Assembly: GCA_026874595.1 (NCBI GenBank)
Contig: CM049307.1
Span: 79,646,643-79,710,642, forward strand
DNA length: 64,000 nucleotides
Direction of reading: 5' to 3'
Source of the DNA: Sipunculus nudus
Taxonomy: Eukaryota; Annelida; Sipuncula; Golfingiida; Sipunculidae
Position numbers and translations under genes: made by a program. The notes below the pieces were generated by a model, which did not search any database, was not told where the DNA came from, and worked only from the letters and a program-made list of their open reading frames with translations. Below are positions 46,516-58,276 of the stretch, one piece after another; the stretch's first letter is position 1; every line of letters starts with the position of its first letter.

Positions 46516-46818
46516 AGCTGCGTGTCCACTTATGCGGTACGGATACGGATGCGGATGCGTTTTTAATCGCGCATATGGAATAAAGAAGGAGTGTGTCCAC
46601 TTATGCGGTGCGGAAACGTATACGTTTGTTAAAAACCGGACCATGAAGCCCCGGGTACGGAAACGCATGCGGAAACATGCCATTTTGTAGAGGTTTAAGA
46701 GAGTGAAAGACCTAAAAACGCACTGAAAAACGTATCTAATGGACACACACATACAAAATATCCGCATACGTATCCGCACCGCACACGCACCGCATCCGTA
46801 CAAGTGGACACGCGGCTT
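46516..46818. mobile_element. 303-bp MITE related to the integrase/HECT element
   Basis: Ends AGCTGCGTGTCCACTTATGC and CAAGTGGACACGCGGCTT are inverted repeats, flanked by TAA (46513-46515 and 46819-46821). The segment GTGAAAGACCTAAAAACGCA through TATCCGCACCGCACACGCACC (about 46703-46790) is almost identical to 9901-9989 at the left end of the 9.8-18.7 kb element. The right end also equals the block GCATCCGTACAAGTGGACAC GCGGCTTA at 18378-18406. No coding capacity. Confidence 0.8.
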
Positions 46819-46837
46819 TAATCATAAATGACCTGAC

Positions 46838-46915
46838 TGATCAAACACAGCTGTGACACTAAAACTAACAAGATGAGATTTGTTAATTTCAAGTACCTTG
46901 ACGCACCTGGATGCG
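46838..46915 (+). repeat. Conserved dispersed repeat, copy
   Basis: CAGCTGTGACACTAAAACTA ACAAGATGAG then GTTAATTTCAAGTACCTTGA. It starts 20 bp after the MITE. Confidence 0.7.
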
Positions 46916-46917
46916 CT

Positions 46918-46990
46918 CGTGCGATTGTTAGGACCAAAAAGTGTGGTTCTCAGGAGATTGTTAGGACTAAAAAGTGTGGTTCTCAGGCAC
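46918..46990. repeat. Two tandem ~32-bp units
   Basis: GATTGTTAGGACCAAAAAGT GTGGTTCTCAG occurs twice in a row (second copy has ACTAAAAAG). Confidence 0.8.
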
Positions 46991-49960
46991 ATTTTTTTTA
47001 GAAATCTGTGCGGATGGGCGTTTTTTTCCCATTTTTTGGTATGTTTCGATAATAATGTCATGTCATTAGGATAAATGTATGATAATAACTCATTTTTTTC
47101 TCTGAACAGGTAAATGTACTACATTAGAAAGGAAAACTTATCACAATTGTTATATTTTATCTTCTTGAAGGGTGTAAATCAAAATAAAATTTTTTTGCGG
47201 GAGTTCAAATTGACACGGGCCGTGCCTGAGAACCGTACCTTTTATATTTTTGGCCTTAATCAATTTTATATGATATATGATGCTTGTGATGCTCATGATG
47301 AACCCAGCACCACCGGGCTTTAGAAAAATATTATTATTTGATTTGGAACTGGGGGGGGGGGGAGGAACTTAAAGCCTCAAATCAGACGTTAACAAATAAT
47401 AGGATAGCAAAGTTCGATTAAGAGAAGTATAATTTCACCACCAATGGCTGTGACGCCCCAGTCGGATTGGCGTCCAGGGTTTTTTTAATAATATTATGAA
47501 AAGAAGTGCTGACGTATGCTTGACTCAGACCAACGACACTGAAATTTAAAAAAAAAACAATATAATTATATGACAAGAAAATGTTGATCTGTGGTACAGA
47601 TCTGGTTTGTTCCCCGCCTGTTGTAGGCATACTCCTTCATGCGCAGTGTCTGTTAGCATTATCGCGTCATTTTCGGACCTTGACAAATGTTTCAAGGTCA
47701 TCCATATTCGGAGTTGACATAGCCCTTCATAAGGTGTATCAATACTACAGATTTTAGACAGCATGTTTCAAATTCTTTTCAAGTTATTGCGTTAACATCA
47801 TTTTAGCATTATCGCCTCTGTGATCTATAAATAATATTCAAGGTCAACTGTCATTCACAATTAGGTCAACCTCCATGCAGCACGGGATTAAGTTCTATTG
47901 TGCATGTGAATTAATCCGGGGGTGACAGTTCCACTTGTAGGGTGAGTAGATGTGAGCACAAGGTGTTATCGATCCCTTGGCACTAATTTCTTATGTCGGT
48001 ATACAACAATGATAGAAGCGGATCCGGGGGAGGGGGGGGGGGGTTCTCCCTTTTTTCAGGCACCGAATTCGTTTTTGATGAACCAAGATCACCCCCCCCC
48101 CCCCATTGAGCTCTGACATCTCTCATGTTATTCATTTCTTTTCGCAGTTTTTATTAATTAATTTTCATTTTTATCCCCCGCTCCCTATACCTACACTAAA
48201 TATTCTTCAGTTTAGGCCTACGCCACTACATCCAGATATTTTCAATACTGCAATTCATACTTTACTATCAACCATAATCTGATAATCTGCATCCCTCTTG
48301 ATCTGATATTGACGATTAACACACCCACCGGTTCACAATACTTCTTTTCGTATAACGTTTATGAATCTCTTTTCATTGCACGCACAACATTCCTCACTTC
48401 ATCCCCCCCCCCCTCCGCCCAGGGGTAATTCAAGGTCTTTTTTTTTTCAAATTTACTAAAAATCTGAAGAATTTGATATTATTTCGCCAAAAGTCTACAG
48501 AGGAACTACGGGCAAACCGGATGAAAGTTAAAGAGAAATAAATATCGTTTGTAACAGCCTACCACCTGTTCAATATATCGTATATGTTGGACTTGTGAAC
48601 CCCCTGCCAGCCTTGAACAACTGCATCACAATTCACACTTCCGGTGATATACATATATCCAGTTGATTAACAACATAAAAACTGGGTTTAACTGGATTTC
48701 AGTGGATTTAAATTTACTCCACCTGGTTAACTTGAATTAAGGCCAAAATAGTGTTTGTCGTCAGAATGGTTTATAAACCTTCGTATTTTCCCCCTTTTTT
48801 TGGGGGGGGGGGGGGGGGAGAAATTTGAAATACAAAGTATTCTGTACTGACCTTATTAATTTATTTCAGTTTTACATATACATAATGTGCAACATAAAAT
48901 CTTGCCTATGTATGATAAAATTAAACTGAATCTTTTAGCAGGAAGTTCCCACTCTTGAATGATCGACTGCAAATGAGTCGGAGAAAGGACTCATGGTTTC
49001 TGTCACAGCTGTAATAGTTATACTAACGTTACAAGAAAAGATTAGAGGATTCTAGTGAGCGACCACAGGATTATAGTAGTTCATGAAAATACGAAATATT
49101 AATGTTTCCAGACATTTTCTAACTACAATGTTTATATATATATGACCTAATACAGTGTATTATTCTCATTACTTTGCTGAAATTTCGACCACCTTCTGTC
49201 AAGGAGTGTTATCATTCACTTATTTGGCCCATATTCCCTGATTCACCCGTGCATAAGTCACTCTACATTTGTGAATATTCCTCGATGTATTTCCCGAATA
49301 TGGATCATGTGCCTGATACACCACAAGCTTATCAATTCTTCATTGGCCCATTCCTAAAATGTCCTGAAGTTTTCATGAGATTCCGTTTATGATTACATGA
49401 GTTATGTTTTGAACAAACACAAACACACACACGAACGTGGATAAACATATACGCTCCTGGCGGAAGCAAGTATAAGATGGTATAGCACTTTTAGCAAAAC
49501 TGTATACTTTTGATATCTTAAGGGCTATTTTGATATATAATTTTTTAATATTTCTCGGTGATACGGAGTGGTCTCTCATTGAGTGTATCTGTAACCTTCA
49601 TTTCGTCTTCCGATTTCATTTATACCAAAATCATGTAGCCCTTTTTGTTCATTTTTTAATGTCAGTCGTGGGTAATCTATTCCGCTTTGTGTGCCCGGGT
49701 GTGTGTGGTGTTCCCCGGGCATGTCTGCATGTAATTAAAAAATCAAGAAATGTCAATTTGCAGTAGTACACTCGCCAGGGATAAGTCAAACCGTGTCTTT
49801 TCCTGGTGGAATGAAAGTCAAAGATAAATAGGAGTGTTAAGCGACGCTTATTGAGTAAGATTATGTAAACACACACACAACTACATTGAACTGGAAAAGC
49901 ATAATGATACATGACACAGATAGTCAAAAAGCGAGAGAGAAATGAACACAAACAAGCAGA
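46991..49960. other. No gene supported
   Basis: Contains poly-G at about 47350 and 48800, and a G-run/C-run pair at 48027-48105. A GCGGATCCGGGGG motif lies near 48018. Open frames here are short and unlike proteins. Confidence 0.4.
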
Positions 49961-49969
49961 ATGACTTGA

Positions 49970-50050
49970 GTGGTAAACACCAGCTGTGACACTGAAACTT
50001 ACAAGGCCGGATTTGTTAATTTCAGGTGCTTGGTACATCTGTATGCATTC
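49970..50050 (+). repeat. Conserved dispersed repeat, copy
   Basis: CAGCTGTGACACTGAAACTT ACAAGGCCGG then GTTAATTTCAGGTGCTTGG. Confidence 0.7.
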
Positions 50051-50528
50051 AGGGTCAAGGTAAACTCGGCTGATGACGACAACAATGTACTAGAATATCT
50101 TCTAAAATATCAGAAGAGAAATTGAAGTTTCATCTGACATCTTTGCCTGTTTATAAATCATTACAAATGTGTATGAAACAATTTTAATCTTTGACAAATA
50201 TATAATTTTTCACCCGAAAGTCTTTTTTTTTAATGCACCCAAATAATATTTAATGTGCTAATATTTACTGATATGTTTGATAAAAATGATTACATATATA
50301 AACTTTGTGTTATTACAGGAAGTACTTACAGAGGTTTGAAAAGTCTAGGTTTATTTTTTTTAATCAATTGAAAAAGCAACAGGTTATCAAAATATGGATA
50401 ATGGTTTGGTTGATGATGATCAAGGGATGAAAAAAAAATCATATATCAGATATACTTAATTTTTACATATATATGTACATATTATATATTCATATATATA
50501 TATTCATATATATATTCATATATATATA

Positions 50529-50583
<55 letters not shown>

Positions 50584-51770
50584 CTTTTCTTTTCAGGTTT
50601 ACTCCGACAGAGTAAGAAAATATTAATCCAGTTCCTGAATCTAATGTCTTGGAGATATATTGTTTTAAAGAAATTGCTCACATTCTTCAGGTAAAGATCT
50701 CGATTGTTTGCCGGGAACATGAAAATGTTAGGTCTTACATGTTACCCCCGTGAAAATTAACACTTCGGTTAGATCTGGGTAACTTGCTCTAGACAAAGTA
50801 CGTGAACCAGCGTTGAGTTTTATTTCGCTGAGCGCCTCGGGAATGATCCCATTATTACGTGTTATTTTGCATGTAATATTATTTCAATTCAACAGTTTAT
50901 ATCCATTATGTCATGTGTAATGTTACCTGTAATTTACTTTTCAATTAGAGCTCCGGTACAATTTTTCATGAAATTTAACTCTATAGCACCCGTTACGGCT
51001 ATCAACCCGTGATGCTGGACTAAGACTTGTTTTGTGATCAGGGGCGTAGCCGAGGGGTGGGGTGGGGGGTGGGGGGGGGGGTCGCAAAGTGCCATGCCCC
51101 CCCCCCCCCGCCCGCCCCCTTCCCCGGTCGCACCCAGTACTCGCCGTCTTTTCTGAATTTCACTTATTCTATAAATGAATCAATAAATATATATATATTA
51201 TAAAACAACACTGTAAATTCACAACAGTCTGTTTCACGGGATGCGACCCGATCATCAGGTGAATGTTGTTAGAATGAAGCTAACGGCGTGGTTTGAAAAG
51301 CCGAGACTTTACGAGATTACAAGATTATGCTTTGTGCGTATCAGGTGGGGAGGGGGGGATCCTATTGGGGGCACTATAGGATTGGTCGGGGTATACGTGA
51401 CCAATAACAGGGCAAAGAGGTTTGTTGTTGTTTTAATGTTTATATTTGATACAAATATAATTTACCAGGATGCCCAATTAGCATAGTAAGATGATAAAAT
51501 GTGCATATATACGTGCATATTTGAATATGTGCAATAAAATGCCTTTGCTATCAATGGCGGATCCAGAGGGGGCGCCTTCGGCGACGGCCCCCGTTGAACT
51601 GCAATATATCTCATTTTATCTAATTTCCCAATTTTCATGATAAATTTTCATTTTTCATATTTCTTTTTATTAATTCATAATTAGCAATTATATTTTATAT
51701 CTGCAGTTTTTTACTTTCAAATTCATTAGTTGAGGATGAGGATATTTATGAACAGCTGCAGAACAAATGC
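50051..51770. other. No gene supported; (TA)n and G/C-rich runs
   Basis: A (TA)n tract lies at 50463-50581. A long purine-rich GGGGTGGGG run is followed by a C run at 51055-51112, next to AGGGGCGTAGCCG. GGCGGATCCAGAGGGGGC lies at 51557. No coding-like frame. Confidence 0.4.
50463..50581. repeat. (TA)n microsatellite
   Basis: Interrupted, then about 50 bp of pure TA. Confidence 0.95.
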
Positions 51771-51774
51771 AGAG

Positions 51775-51895
51775 CACCAGGGCCTGGTTGGGGTCGACTG
51801 TGAACAATCTCACGGCTCCTCTGCATGGCGATACCGGTACTCGAACTCGCGTTCTGTGCTGTAAGGAGGCCTGTGTGCTGTGGAGATAACTTCAA
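51775..51895 (-). repeat. tRNA-derived SINE, minus orientation
   Basis: The minus strand carries ACAGCACACAGGCCTCCTTA CAGCACAG, then GAACGCGAGTTCGAGTACC as a B box. Its distal part is CCTGGTGCTC. Confidence 0.5.
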
Positions 51896-51899
51896 TATT

Positions 51900-53930
51900 T
51901 ATGTTATTTTACTCCGAGCATTACAACTAAAATATAATATTTTTCAAATTATAAACGTAAATGCCCCTATGCGCCATTGACTTTTACACGTTGAAAAAAT
52001 ATAAAAAATTTGAAGAAATATAAAAATTAATATTGTACATCTCTACAGTATGACCACATGAAGAAAAGACACAGGAGAACATTTTTTCAGGAACAGAAAA
52101 TCCTTATATTTTTTTTTCATTGCCTCAAAATATCTTCCTAACATTGCATATTCAAAATAATCCCACACACCCTCCCCATGTACCTGTAATGAACCTTAAC
52201 AAAGCCATGGTTCATAATTGAAAATTAAAAAAATCTATATTTTTATAAATTAGATTATATAACGTATAATAATAGTTATAATTATTATATATATATATAA
52301 CACTTAGTTTTTATAAATATAAATACCAACACATATTAAAGCGCACCTTCCTCCCCCCCCCCCCCCCCCCCCAGCCGCCTCGGTTCTCGAATTTCTGGAT
52401 CCGCAATAGTAAGTCGATCCTATTTTAAGTTAAGTTCTTATTTCGTTAGAATGAATTTTTCCGACTATTGTGATTTAGAATGAGATGTAATGCGGTTCTG
52501 TTGTTCCTTATTACAAACATTAAAAATGTGGCTTACCCGTAACACTTCATATATCATACACAGATTAACGGCTGCGATTGTTTCGCGAGCTCATCGTAAC
52601 CAACATGAAACATCTGGCACTGCTGAACTCCTCCAGACTGTAAATATTACTTATCATCCGTCCTACCCTCGGAAAATTTCCAATGCAACAGTCAATTGTC
52701 TATAAAAGACCAGTTATATACCTGTTTCCAATGCGATACGTTCATTTTCTGAAGATTATGTAATAAAACACAGTTGTAATTCATCTGATAATACATGCGA
52801 GTTATATTTTTTCAAAACTATTCCCGTAAGTTCTGTTTAACTCTCGGTTCTTTTTACAGTACTCCGGTTGCTGAGACTGACAAATGAAGATTAACGACCA
52901 AAGATGCCTTATTTCTGTATCCCTTATCTCTCTTGTCTGTGTAACAGACAGTAAAAACACAAAGCCCTGAAGTTAATTGCGGAATTTTGGAACGTTATCT
53001 GAACCGGCTGTCTATACAGGCATAAACTTACATAACTGTGGCTTGTAAAATATTGACATTCACTCACTTATCGCATTAACGGCACTAATTACTGCGAGTA
53101 GATCATTTGTATACATACAGCTGGAAACTGCTGCTTCAAAGTGAAGTTTAACAACACGTGAAATGTCATTAATAACTCTCACCACAGATTAGCTTGTGGC
53201 CCACCACCACATGCACTAGATCCGGGGCTGCAGGTCCGGCTGGCAGCTACCAGCTTCAAACAAATACGCCAGCTTGCTGTTATTGAAGTGGTGTCTCGTT
53301 TCCGAAGCTAAGACCGAGTTCCCAGATCTAGAGGAGAAACGAACCACCAAACTGGCTATTACCAAGGTTTGCTGAACAATTATTTGTTTGACACTAGTTT
53401 TGGTTTCACGGATAATGCAAATTAATTCGCATGTAGTTAAATGATACGGAACGGATTGATTACAACGTTTGTGTGAAAGTCGGCATTTGTTAGCCAAAGC
53501 TCTATATGGATATTTAAACACGCTCCCAGATGGAATGTTAATATAACGTTTTTTGTCAGTTTTATAGGCACCCGATCGCCAGTGGTTCATCGAAACTATA
53601 TCAAGACAATGACAAATCTTCTTTGACGCACAACAGCGTGTATATACAAATTTCGGAAAAACGGTACGTATATTCTAACATATATAAAAATATTGACTTT
53701 TGTTACCAAGGTAACTGCCTTCTTGCAACAGTAGCTACTATCAGTTAGTATCAAATGACCAATCAATCTTATTTCGGAGATAAACCCATCATTTTTAAAA
53801 AGTTTGCAAATGGACTCTTACAATGTATTTTTAGATCTTACCAGACTCTTATCAGACGTAATATTGTGCCAGGAAAGAACTCAGAGGCGTTCAACAACTT
53901 TTATGAGAACCAAATGTAATAATATAACGT
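51900..53930. other. Upstream region of the GPCR gene; no other gene supported
   Basis: Includes a poly-C tract at about 52354-52372 beside CTGGATCCGCAATAG. A 124-codon minus-strand frame at 53216-53590 has no protein-like features. No TATA box or start site could be fixed for the GPCR. Confidence 0.4.
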
Positions 53931-53934
53931 CATC

Positions 53935-56163
53935 ATGAGTCTTTTGACTACAATCACGTATCCGGTGGTTACGTTTCTGGCTTTCTGTGTATTATGTATA
54001 AATAGCCAAGAAATATGTGATGTAGAACCACAAATACCACCCGGAGAAATATTCGCTTGCAAAATAAATGACAACGAAAGGAGAGACAATGGACAATTAA
54101 TGTGTGAATATTACCCACAATTTCAAACCCGTGGCTGTTTTTGTGACAAGCATTGCGCCTACTTTGGGGACTGTTGCGATGAGTATATCTCCAATATCAC
54201 AGCACTGGAGGACATTACGTTTTCCTGTAGCTCTGTGGACGGGGTTTACAGTCAGGGTGTTAGCGTTTACGTCGTGGATAGATGCCCATCTTTCTGGAAG
54301 GAAGAAGGAGTGAGGGAAGCTTGTGAAGACACACCGGGTATATGGTACAACTCGCCAGTAACAGGGGAACATGATATTTTGTACAAGAACGTGTACTGTG
54401 CGCAATGTAACGAAGAAAACATGGACAGTATTACTTACTGGCTTTCAAATTTCACGTGCGATTTTATGGATCAGGAACTAACAAACAGTACAAATATCGC
54501 AGATATTATCGATCAGCAAAATCAAACCAGTCCTTGCAATGTGTCATTTGTCCATCCTGACGCCTGGCACAAATATTCCACGTACAAACCATACCGCTTC
54601 TGTAAGCCCAATATTGGCCACTGTCCAGATTCGTGGAAAGATAAGTGTGTACGGAACAAATGTGAAGCTGAGAACGCGACAGAGTTGTACAGATACGACA
54701 AACAAAGAGAGGGCGTAACATACAAAAACCCACATTGTGCTCTCTGTAATAACGCTAACGTCACCTGTGTGGATACCTATACTAAGCAACACTTTAAAAT
54801 TGCTCCGTATTTTGAAACTGTCAGAGGAACATCACACCCACTGTGTATTGTAATAGATCTTAACCTTGGTTCCGGTGTTATCACACGAGAGGTAGGATAT
54901 ATGACAGGGACGCGAGTCAAAGTTGAAACCGAATTAGTGACCTGCCCATCAGGTAAAATATTTGATCCATACTCAGCAGTTTGTAAAGTTGTAAAATGTC
55001 CCCTTGAAGCCGAGTACCGAGACGGACAGTGCGTGAGTACCTCTACCTCCCCAAATAATAATAACACTTGTTCATATTATGCAAAAGTTAATGCCACAAG
55101 CTTTGAGTTTTACAACAATGGTTCCATCTTTGATCCGACTTCAGGTCGAATATACGGGAAGGACCTATATGTACTAGAGGAGCGTGGTATGTACCTATGT
55201 ATCGTTGATGCCATAAACATCACAGAAATAACACGCAATGTTACAGAGACATATCTCATTATGAAGTTTACCTACGCCCAGACGGTTGTTAGTAATTTAG
55301 GACAGAGTCTGTCAGTGATAGCGTTGCTCTTTCTCCTTGTGATCTACTGTTTCTATCCCGTTTTGAGGAATTTACCCGGCAAAAACCTCATGTGTCTGTC
55401 TGGTTCCTTGTTAATGTTTCAGCTGATGCAGATGACGTTGATGGGCGTGACCCACCTGCCGTTTTTCTGTATTATATCGGGAATTCTAATACACTTCAGT
55501 CTCCTTGCCGTGTTCTGTTGGATGAGTGTTCTCGCCTATGACATTTGGAGCACCTTTACCTCCAGGATTACAGTTTCAACAATTGTTAAATCAGACTTCC
55601 GGTTCCTCAAGTTTTCTCTGTATGCTTGGGGATGCCCCGCTCTGGTCATCCTTATAGGAGTACTGGTTAATTTCTGCGGTGGCAAAAGAAGTGACTTCTC
55701 CCCAGATTACGGTAAACACATTTGCTACATCTCAAACAGGTACGCTTTAATGCTGTATGTTGGAGTACCTCTTATCGGTCTGTTATTTGCTGACTGTGTA
55801 TTTTATACTCTAACAATCATAAGCATACACCGAACCAGCAACGTGACCACAGCGATCAGCGAGAACTGTCCAAACCGTCATAGGATGTGGTTGTACGTAA
55901 AGCTGACCTCCATCACGGGGTTGACATGGGTGTTTGGTCTGATCGGCTTCAGCACGGACCTTCAATTTCTCTGGTGGGTTTATATCCTCTTTAATTCTCT
56001 CCAAGGTGTTTTTATCTGCGTATCATTCGTTTGTACTCGAAAGGTATTTAAGATGATGCGCGAGACTTATCGGAGAAAACCTAGTGTGGACGCCAGTAAG
56101 AGTACTTCTTTACAGACTCAGCGCACCTCAGTTACGTCCGAAACCGCACATCGAACTCACTGA
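53935..56163 (+). CDS. Methuselah-like class B GPCR with somatomedin-B domain
   Basis: Single-exon, 742 residues, ATG at 53935. Residues 1-25 form a signal peptide. A somatomedin-B-like domain spans about 42-84 (CEYYPQ ... CFCDKHCAYFGDCCDEY). A cysteine-rich module of the form CP..W....(x)C....(x)Y.....YKN..CA.CN occurs twice (about 115-165 and 222-275), with several N-glycosylation sequons. Seven hydrophobic helices span about 452-700. They include TM3 FSLLAVFCWMSVLAYDIW, TM6 KLTSITGLTWVFG and TM7 WVYILFNSLQGVFICVSFV, hallmarks of the secretin/adhesion/Methuselah group. No clear GPS cleavage motif precedes TM1, favouring a Methuselah-like receptor over a classic adhesion GPCR. The tail is short, Ser/Thr-rich and basic. 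The receptor would sit in the plasma membrane; ligand unknown. The SMB-plus-Mth layout is, to my knowledge, an expanded mollusc type. Confidence 0.92.
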   Translation: MSLLTTITYPVVTFLAFCVLCINSQEICDVEPQIPPGEIFACKINDNERRDNGQLMCEYYPQFQTRGCFCDKHCAYFGDCCDEYISNITALEDITFSCSSVDGVYSQGVSVYVVDRCPSFWKEEGVREACEDTPGIWYNSPVTGEHDILYKNVYCAQCNEENMDSITYWLSNFTCDFMDQELTNSTNIADIIDQQNQTSPCNVSFVHPDAWHKYSTYKPYRFCKPNIGHCPDSWKDKCVRNKCEAENATELYRYDKQREGVTYKNPHCALCNNANVTCVDTYTKQHFKIAPYFETVRGTSHPLCIVIDLNLGSGVITREVGYMTGTRVKVETELVTCPSGKIFDPYSAVCKVVKCPLEAEYRDGQCVSTSTSPNNNNTCSYYAKVNATSFEFYNNGSIFDPTSGRIYGKDLYVLEERGMYLCIVDAINITEITRNVTETYLIMKFTYAQTVVSNLGQSLSVIALLFLLVIYCFYPVLRNLPGKNLMCLSGSLLMFQLMQMTLMGVTHLPFFCIISGILIHFSLLAVFCWMSVLAYDIWSTFTSRITVSTIVKSDFRFLKFSLYAWGCPALVILIGVLVNFCGGKRSDFSPDYGKHICYISNRYALMLYVGVPLIGLLFADCVFYTLTIISIHRTSNVTTAISENCPNRHRMWLYVKLTSITGLTWVFGLIGFSTDLQFLWWVYILFNSLQGVFICVSFVCTRKVFKMMRETYRRKPSVDASKSTSLQTQRTSVTSETAHRTH

Positions 56164-56192
56164 ATACTAAAATTTGTAAATGCATGTATGTT

Positions 56193-56198
56193 AATAAA
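56193..56198 (+). terminator. Polyadenylation signal AATAAA for the GPCR gene
   Basis: Canonical hexamer 30 bp after the stop codon, followed by a T/G-rich stretch (TTTGTGTGTGT). Confidence 0.55.
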
Positions 56199-56199
56199 T

Positions 56200-56985
56200 T
56201 CTACATTTGTGTGTGTATAACATGTCAGAAACCATACCATCGAGTTATGCAAGTTGTTAATCGTAAGAAGCAACACCTTTTTTAAAGTTAAATTCTGAGG
56301 GTCTTGCAATAAGGGAACTCACCTTTCTCCATGACTATTCTATTAAACGGAGGGTTAAAGGGGATAGGGTGATGACAAGTATTTTCAGAGTGGAAAGTTA
56401 TTTTATCTGTTGTGACTAATATATTGCGTTTTCCCTTTGTGACTGGAATAAAGTATCAAAATTTTATATACCTGAATTCTTTAAAATAATTCTGGCCAAC
56501 CGGACAGGAAGAACGATTTAGTTCACAGACACACCTGTGCTCAGGAAAGGGATGGTTATATAGGATAGATTTTGCTTTAACCTGTAGTAAAACTCACGTT
56601 TTAAATGATTAATTATCATGATCAGCAGCATCTGATGTTTTCATGTAAACAAATTTTCATTGTATATTTGCTAGATCTATTGGTCAAGATCTAGGGTAAT
56701 GATGATTAAGGCGGTATTGTTGTCCAGTTATAACAGAATGGTCGCACTACCACACGTTCACAAAAAAAAATTTCTACCATGAGATAATGAGATCTAGGAG
56801 CGGCGGGAAACTAATTAGTACTAACGATTGGTGGACTCGCCCACATGATCATGTCTGACCCTTTCCATGTTTTTATTGAGCCAGCCACATGATTTTGTCA
56901 AATATTGATTATGATACTCTCGTTTTATATATTTATATGTTACAGTTGAATTAGGGTGGCTATTGTACTTTCGTCATTGTATAGA
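56200..56985. other. No gene supported
   Basis: AT-rich spacer between the GPCR gene and the Tigger-like element. Confidence 0.4.
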
Positions 56986-56986
56986 C

Positions 56987-58197
56987 AGTGAAACCTCGTT
57001 GTGTCGAAGTCGAAGGGACTGGAAAATTTACCGGAGTTCGAGACAACCAATGTTCATTATATTTAACCTTCTTCAGCCTCTATTATCGATAAATAAATTA
57101 CATGAATAAGGCCTATGTTATGTTCTCACAAATGTTTTCGCGAAAGAACAACACAGAGTTTATATACATTTTTTATTAATAATTATAAAAAAACACATAA
57201 GTACCACCAGAACTAGGTTTAGGTAAATCAAGAAAGTGAAATAAGAACACATATATGTACGTTTATAAAAGCACACCAACCAATTAATGATTGGCTCTGA
57301 TCATTTTCGGTTCAACAGATCAGATCTTCAGATCGTTCCAGCCACCCATTGCTGCACTTGAAGTTGGCGCCCGCTAACTTGACTGCGAGGTCATTAGCCT
57401 TGGCATGCAGCATTGGTCCACTGACTGGGATGTCCTGTGCACGAGCAGAGTTGAACCACGTCAGCTTCGCACTTCTGTTCAATGGTCTTTACATGAAGTT
57501 TACGCTAAGCAGGCCGCGACGCCATAGCAAACATGACACGAACAATATAAAAGTGAAGCAGTGATACTGTATAACGTACCCTATGGTGAATAAGAGTCAG
57601 TCTGTTTTAGAACTCATCTTCCTCCCTTTATATATAGTCCTGTATGTTTATTCTAGACACATCTAAGGTAAGGATTGGATTGTGTTTGATTTATCAATAA
57701 TATCTCATTAATGCTTTGTCGGCGGGAAGAGAAAGGAATGATCATGACTTATTGGCCAAACAAGAATAGAACGGACTAGGTATGTTAGCCTTCGCGCTTG
57801 ATGAGTAAGATCCTTGCTGGTTTCAATTTTGTAACTAGTCATCGCGGCCGTAGGTATGATTGTTGGACCGTGCACAACTGTTGTCCAAACATTTAAGCGG
57901 CATGACCTTGATTCGACAGAGGCATCGCGCTTGGTGAGTTGGAGCCTGGTCATCACGGCCCAACAATGATTGACGGGCCCTGCATAACTGTTATCCAATC
58001 ATGACTTCGAGTTAAGCGGTAGAAGTATTAACTGGGGGCCAACAAAACACCTCGACATATCCGGTTTTTCGACACATCCGACTTCGACACAAGCGGAGTT
58101 CAATTAGTAAAGTTTTAACTATTTTATGCAGGGATCCCACGTTCGACTTCGACACATGCGGGAATTCGACTTAACCGAGACCGACACAACGAGGTTT

Positions 58198-58200
<3 letters not shown>
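56987..58200 (-). mobile_element. Decayed Tigger/pogo-like DNA transposon
   Basis: The left end CAGTGAAACCTCGTTGTGTC GAAGTCG (56989) and right end GACACAACGAGGTTTCATTG (ends 58200) are inverted repeats of the CAGT.AAACCTCGTTAT type seen in Tigger elements. The right end abuts TA. Further inner copies of TCGACTTCGACACA lie at 58087 and 58142. The element is about 1.2 kb, with transposase sequence only at 57310-57458. Confidence 0.75.
57310..57458 (-). pseudogene. Tigger-type transposase CENP-B DNA-binding fragment
   Basis: The minus strand from 57458 reads WFNSARAQDIPVSGPMLHAK, then ANDLAVKLAGANFKCSNGWL and ER, then a stop a few codons on. This is the second helix-turn-helix (CENP-B-type) of Tigger transposases, with the invariant WF, SGP, K.SNGWL and R. 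There is an in-frame stop upstream and no DDE catalytic domain, so the copy is dead. Confidence 0.8.

Positions 58201-58202
<2 letters not shown>

Positions 58203-58272
<70 letters not shown>
58203..58272. repeat. (TA)n microsatellite
   Basis: About 70 bp of TA directly at the right end of the Tigger-like element. Confidence 0.95.

Positions 58273-58276
<4 letters not shown>

Noticed and set aside
49174-49392. 72-codon plus-strand ORF
   Set aside because: Superficially protein-like but without recognisable family, splice sites or neighbours; left unannotated.
53216-53590. 124-codon minus-strand ORF upstream of the GPCR
   Set aside because: Composition and lack of any motif look random; no start context or splice support.
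54097-55067. Minus-strand ORFs opposite the GPCR
   Set aside because: Shadows of a strongly coding frame on the plus strand.
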